A stretch of DNA of 36,439 nucleotides, from NCBI GenBank assembly GCA_964599655.1, contig CAZRGV010000057.1, positions 1 to 36,439 of the forward strand. The letters run 5' to 3'. The position numbers and the translations under genes were made by a program. The DNA is from CAZRGV01 sp964599655. Its GTDB lineage: Bacteria; Planctomycetota; Planctomycetia; Isosphaerales; Isosphaeraceae. This document shows, in pieces, positions 31,718 to 36,439 of this stretch (its first letter is position 1; every line of letters begins with the position of its first letter). The notes beneath the pieces were generated by a model. The model did not search any database, was not told where the DNA came from, and was given only the letters and a program-made list of their open reading frames with translations.

Positions 31718-32617
31718 TCAGGCGGCCTCCCAGGGGAAACCCACAACGACATCGTCTCGTTCGCGCGTCTTCGCGCGGCGTCGAGCCGCCGACTGAACCG
31801 AGATTGAGGGGTACGCCTCCCACTGGGACGCCAGATGCACGGCGCTTCGACGGTTCGCCTGGCGAACGGACGCTCGAGCGGAGGCCATCGCCAGTTCGGG
31901 ACGATTGCAATCCGCGCTCAGGTGCAGCAAAATCACGTTCCGCAACGCACCCGGTCTCGACCGCTTCAGAACGGCCAGGAGAAGCTCGGATCCTTGCGTG
32001 TTGGAAAGATGACCACCTCGGCCAAGGTTCCGCGCGATCAGGTGGGGCGCCCGACCCGACGTCCGTTGCATCTCGACGTCATGATTGAACTCCAGCGCCA
32101 GCAGGTCGACATCGATCAAGGCGTCGGCCATCTCCTCGGTCCAGATTCCGGTATCGGCCACGAAGCCGATGGACGCGAGCCTCGATCTTCGACTCGACCG
32201 CCCCTCAAGGCGGAATCCGAACGTGGGTCCTCCGTCATGGCTCAATGGCACCGATTCGACGCGCATCCCGTTCAAGGTCAGAAACGGCCGATCGTCGTAG
32301 GTGCGCACCAGACCGCGTTGAGCCAGTGCGTGAAAGCCAGCAAGCCGTCGAAGCCGATCGGGATGTCCCTCGTGGCAGTGGAACGTCACGCGACGACGCG
32401 CCAGGAAGCGTAGCGTCGCGTCGTTGACATGATCACCATGCGTATGAGTCAAGGCGGCCGACGCGATCGAATCCCACGTCGCGCCGACGCTTGACAAGCG
32501 TTCGGCAAGGGCTCGGGGGCCGAGCCCCAGATCGATGAGGACGCCAACGCCCGCCACGGAGACCACCGCCGCGTTTCCCCGGGACCCGCTTGCCAGGATG
32601 GAGAACCGGATCGACAT
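31718..32617 (-). CDS. MBL-fold metallohydrolase (WalJ/YycJ-like)
   Basis: 299 residues from ATG 32617; ATG 32656 would add 13 residues without homology. The start matches the WalJ/YycJ family: IRFSILASGSRGNAAVV and LIDLGLGPRALAERL. Metal motif HTHGDH, then ESVPLSHDGGPTFGFRLEG, SIGFVADTGIWTEEM and LLALEFNHD with HLSNTQGSELL. YycJ acts in Bacillus on DNA repair and cell-wall control as a 5' exonuclease-like enzyme; function here is by analogy. The C-terminus (about 40 residues) is basic. It shares a 266-base divergent region with upp. Confidence 0.82.
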   Translation of the reverse strand: MSIRFSILASGSRGNAAVVSVAGVGVLIDLGLGPRALAERLSSVGATWDSIASAALTHTHGDHVNDATLRFLARRRVTFHCHEGHPDRLRRLAGFHALAQRGLVRTYDDRPFLTLNGMRVESVPLSHDGGPTFGFRLEGRSSRRSRLASIGFVADTGIWTEEMADALIDVDLLALEFNHDVEMQRTSGRAPHLIARNLGRGGHLSNTQGSELLLAVLKRSRPGALRNVILLHLSADCNRPELAMASARASVRQANRRSAVHLASQWEAYPSISVQSAARRRAKTRERDDVVVGFPWEAA

Positions 32618-32665
32618 CGCCGCGCGATCGCCTCCGTGGTCACCCGGCGCCGGCAATTGCCGATG

Positions 32666-32707
32666 CCCGAAACGTCAATCGTGTTTCGGGTTAGAACAAA
32701 CCCGAAA
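32666..32707 (+). promoter_or_regulatory. Two overlapping alternative hairpins upstream of upp
   Basis: Three related elements sit in a row: CCCGAAAC (32666-32673), GTTTCGGGTT (32683-32692) and AACCCGAAA (32699-32707). The middle can pair with the first (eight pairs) or with the third (nine pairs), not both. The hairpins lie about 180 bases before the upp start. This looks like an attenuator or operator pair; no T-run follows. Confidence 0.45.
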
Positions 32708-32883
32708 GGCCCATTCTAGTGACTGCGAGGTGGATTCTCAAGCGGTTCCGCCGGTTCGCGGCTCGCCCCAAACCGGCGAATTTCGGAAATCGACGAAGCG
32801 CAAGAGGGACGATATCCGGTAAGATCGTCCCGGACAAGACCGGGAGCGGGCGGCGCGTCACGCAAGGTCTTTGGGAGGTCCTC

Positions 32884-33516
32884 TTGTCAGTGATTTATGC
32901 CTCGACTCATCCGCTGGTGCACCACAAGCTTGCGGCCCTTCGCGATGCCCGCACCGGCTCGGCCGAGTTTCGCCGACTCGTACGAAGCCTGGCGACGCAC
33001 CTGACGCACGAGGCCACCGTCGATTTCCCCACCCGTGAGGTTTCCGTTCCGACGCCGCTGGGCACGGCTTCGTGTCGGGTTCTGGCGGACACCGTGGCGA
33101 TCGTTCCGATTCTCCGAGCCGGGCTGGGCATGGCCGACGGCGTCCTCGACCTGATCCCCGACGCCGAGGTCTGGCACATCGGCCTCTTTCGCGATGAGAA
33201 GACCCTCAAACCGACGGAATACTACAACAAACTGACCGCGCCGTGTCGGGCCACGGTGGCCCTGGTCGTCGACCCGATGCTGGCAACGGGCGGTTCGGCG
33301 GTTCGAACGTGTGAGATTCTCAAGCAAGCTGGGATTCCTCGGCTCAAGATGCTCGCGTTGATCGCCGCTCCCGAAGGGATCGAACGGCTCGGCTCCGCCA
33401 TGCCCGACGTGCCGATCCACGTCGGAGTCATCGACGAGCGGCTCAACGAGGTCGGATTCATCTATCCGGGCCTCGGTGACGCCGGCGATCGCCAGTATGG
33501 AACCGGCGGCGACTGA
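32884..33516 (+). CDS. upp: Uracil phosphoribosyltransferase
   Basis: 210 residues from TTG 32884, with GGGAGG seven bases upstream. A longer frame to 32719 adds 55 basic residues not seen in the family, so it is rejected. Family motifs are clear: STHPLVHHKLAALRD at the start, VPILRAGLGMADGVLDLIP, the PRPP loop VVDPMLATGGSAV, and the uracil-binding end YPGLGDAGDRQYGT. The enzyme makes UMP from uracil and PRPP in the cytoplasm. It is followed by pyrimidine-nucleoside phosphorylase, so uracil from uridine is salvaged in sequence. The alternative hairpins at 32666-32707 lie in front of it. Confidence 0.95.
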   Translation: MSVIYASTHPLVHHKLAALRDARTGSAEFRRLVRSLATHLTHEATVDFPTREVSVPTPLGTASCRVLADTVAIVPILRAGLGMADGVLDLIPDAEVWHIGLFRDEKTLKPTEYYNKLTAPCRATVALVVDPMLATGGSAVRTCEILKQAGIPRLKMLALIAAPEGIERLGSAMPDVPIHVGVIDERLNEVGFIYPGLGDAGDRQYGTGGD

Positions 33517-33585
33517 GTTCGGCGCTCGATTTCCGTCAGGATGGCCGGTTCAAGCCACCAAGGGAGCCAGGAAGGGGGGTGGTCG

Positions 33586-34890
<1,305 letters not shown>

Positions 34891-34969
34891 CGGTTTCCAA
34901 GACGACGAGATCTGGTAATCTGATCGCTCGACTCCGGTTCGAGGCGATACCGCCGACTTCCCGATGTCG

Positions 34970-34995
34970 CGACGGGACGATGATCCGTCCCGTCG
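34970..34995 (+). promoter_or_regulatory. Hairpin between the phosphorylase and transporter genes
   Basis: CGACGGGACG and CGTCCCGTCG are perfect ten-base arms around ATGATC. It lies 35 nt before the transporter ATG and 80 nt after the phosphorylase stop. There is no T-tract, so it is more likely a stabiliser or processing site than a terminator. Confidence 0.45.
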
Positions 34996-35029
34996 ACGCG
35001 GAATTCCCAACACGGATCGGCTTCACAAC

Positions 35030-36310
35030 ATGACGCTCTTTGACCCGAACCGCCTGCGGGGGTTGATCGGGATCGCCGCCATCCTGGCGGTGACCTATGC
35101 CCTCTCCGAAAACCGTCGCGCGATCTCACGGCGGATGGTTGTCGGCGGCCTGGCGATGCAGGGGGTATTCGCCGTTTTGCTTCTCTGGGTCCCGGCCGGT
35201 CGAGCGGCCCTGGATGCGGCCGCCCGATTTGTTCAAGGCGTGCTTGACTGTGCATTATCCGGTTCGGAATTCGTGTTTGGCAAAGCGCTGACCAGCGCCG
35301 AGGCACCCATCGGTTTCGTCTTCGCGTTCCGGGTCTTGCCGACGGTCATCTTTGTCGCCGCGCTGTTCGCCGTCTTGTATCACCTTGGCGTGATGCAGAT
35401 CCTCGTGCCTCTCGCGGGATTGCTGGCGGCGGGCGGCGTCNNNNNNNNNNAAGGTTTCGCCTGGCTCATCGCGAGGGTCCTTGGCGCCAGTGGCGCGGAG
35501 TCGCTGAACACGGCGGCGTCGCTCTTTCTGGGCCAGACCGAGGCCCCCTTGACGATTCGCCCTTTTTTAGCTCGGTTGACCATGTCGGAACTGCTTGTTG
35601 TGATGGTCTCGGGAATGGGTCTGGTCTCAGGGGGCGTTCTTGGTGCCTACATCGAGACGGGGGCAAAGGCTCGGGACTTGCTGACGGCGATCTTGATGAC
35701 CGCTCCGGCGACGATTTTTCTCTCGAAGATTCTCGTGCCAGAGACGGGCCAACCCGAGACGCTCGGCAAGGTTCGAGCCCACGATCTCCGCCCGGACGCG
35801 AACATTCTCGATGCCGCCGCGCGTGGGACTCGCGAGGGTTTGCAACTCGCGCTGAACATCGGCGCCATGCTCATCTCGTTCCTCGCGCTGATCACCCTGG
35901 TGAACACGGGCCTCCGCCTCGCTGGAGAACTGTTCCAACAACCTGGGTTCTCACTTCAATCCATTTTCGGCGCGCTGCTCTCTCCGTTCGCCTGGCTGAT
36001 GGGCATTTCCTGGGCCGATTGTCCCGAGGTCGGATCGTTGCTGGGAGAACGGTTGGTGCTGAACGAACTCATCGCCTATGGCGATCTCGGCAAGCTCGCC
36101 GGCAAGATCAGCGACCGCTCCTACTCGATGGCCACGATCGCGCTTTGCGGATTCGCCAACCTCAGCTCGATCGGCATCCAGCTTGGCGGCATTGGTAGCC
36201 TGATGCCCGAACACCGGCGAGCCGACCTGGCGCGGCTCGGCCTTCGAGCCCTGCTCGCGGCCACACTGGCCAATTACCTCTCCGCTTGCATTGCGGGAAT
36301 CTTGATATGA
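35030..36310 (+). CDS. nupC: CNT-family nucleoside transporter (NupC-like)
   Basis: 426 residues from ATG 35030, with a ten-base N gap at 35441-35450 that keeps the frame. Family segments are present: FVFAFRVLPTVIFVAALFAVLYHLGVMQ before the gap; GASGAESLNTAASLFLGQTEAPLTIRPFL, VSGGVLGAYI, LSPFAWLMGISWADCPEVG and ALCGFANLSSIGIQLGGIGSL after it. CNT proteins import nucleosides with Na+ or H+. The gene sits between two phosphorylase genes, so it probably feeds them. The end overlaps the next start by four bases (ATGA). Confidence 0.92.
   Translation: MTLFDPNRLRGLIGIAAILAVTYALSENRRAISRRMVVGGLAMQGVFAVLLLWVPAGRAALDAAARFVQGVLDCALSGSEFVFGKALTSAEAPIGFVFAFRVLPTVIFVAALFAVLYHLGVMQILVPLAGLLAAGGVXXXXGFAWLIARVLGASGAESLNTAASLFLGQTEAPLTIRPFLARLTMSELLVVMVSGMGLVSGGVLGAYIETGAKARDLLTAILMTAPATIFLSKILVPETGQPETLGKVRAHDLRPDANILDAAARGTREGLQLALNIGAMLISFLALITLVNTGLRLAGELFQQPGFSLQSIFGALLSPFAWLMGISWADCPEVGSLLGERLVLNELIAYGDLGKLAGKISDRSYSMATIALCGFANLSSIGIQLGGIGSLMPEHRRADLARLGLRALLAATLANYLSACIAGILI
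35441..35450. other. Assembly gap, 10 N, inside the nucleoside transporter gene
   Basis: Ten N bases interrupt the transporter gene between the hydrophobic GLLAAGGV and GFAWLIARV segments. Translation continues in the same frame on both sides. Confidence 0.99.
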
Positions 36311-36439
36311 CGCTCCAGGTTTACGAGAAGGCCCACGAAGCGGCCGCGTTCATTCGCCAGTCGATCCCCATGTTCCCGCCGGTTGCCGTCGTGCTCGGGT
36401 CCGGCCTCGGTGAGTTCTCTCAATGGCTTGAGAATCCTG
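36307..36439 (+). CDS. Purine nucleoside phosphorylase, N-terminal fragment
   Basis: The 44 codons in the window start at ATG 36307, overlapping the transporter stop. VAVVLGSGLGEF is the conserved N-terminal phosphate-site motif of trimeric purine nucleoside phosphorylases (PunA/PNP), preceded by a helix (YEKAHEAAAFIRQSI). The enzyme cleaves inosine or guanosine with phosphate. The rest lies beyond the window. Confidence 0.85.
   Translation, partial: MTLQVYEKAHEAAAFIRQSIPMFPPVAVVLGSGLGEFSQWLENP

Overview
The window is GC-rich chromosomal DNA, most likely from a planctomycete, possibly near Isosphaeraceae. The lineage call is inference. It rests on the GC-rich codon use, a DUF1080 protein with a signal peptide, several secreted or single-pass membrane proteins of unknown family, and multiple Hsp70 paralogues. 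I see no tRNA, rRNA, CRISPR array, insertion sequence or prophage. Two runs of N (18806-18845 and 35441-35450) are assembly gaps.

Layout. Positions 1-3390, minus strand: the N-terminal two-thirds of an M24 peptidase, a secreted DUF1080 protein, and a FetA/FetB-like ABC transporter pair. Positions 3534-6121, plus strand: a zinc-ribbon P-loop GTPase translationally coupled to a GrpE-like protein, then a BON-domain protein. Positions 6472-8793, minus: an exported VIT/von Willebrand A (VWA) protein ending in a GNRA-loop hairpin. Positions 9151-16337, plus: a lidless Hsp70, a membrane-anchored protein, an Hsp70-VWA fusion, a membrane-anchored SH3-like protein and a membrane-anchored TPR protein. 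Positions 16590-18656: a secreted protein of unknown family closed by a strong terminator. Positions 18851-19537: a HAD hydrolase.

Positions 19800-28237 read as one long run of tightly packed genes: nucleotide-sugar dehydrogenase, epimerase, methyltransferase, family 2 glycosyltransferase, a polytopic membrane protein broken by a frameshift at a T7 tract, GpsA, DUF1802 and a rhomboid protease. The first five suggest synthesis of a surface polysaccharide or glycolipid. Positions 28254-32617, minus: a PHP phosphoesterase, an AGCS sodium:amino-acid symporter, an LpxH-like phosphoesterase and a WalJ-like metallo-beta-lactamase-fold hydrolase. Positions 32884-36439, plus: a nucleoside and nucleobase salvage cluster (upp, pyrimidine-nucleoside phosphorylase, a CNT-type transporter, and the start of a purine nucleoside phosphorylase).

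The best candidate for an undescribed system is the block 3534-16337. It joins a zinc-ribbon GTPase and GrpE, co-translated, with two atypical Hsp70s (neither has the normal helical lid, and one carries a VWA domain in its place) and three membrane-anchored partners, with a VIT-VWA protein transcribed divergently. No J-domain protein is present. A membrane-docked, GTPase-linked Hsp70/VWA machine is an inference from gene order and domains only.
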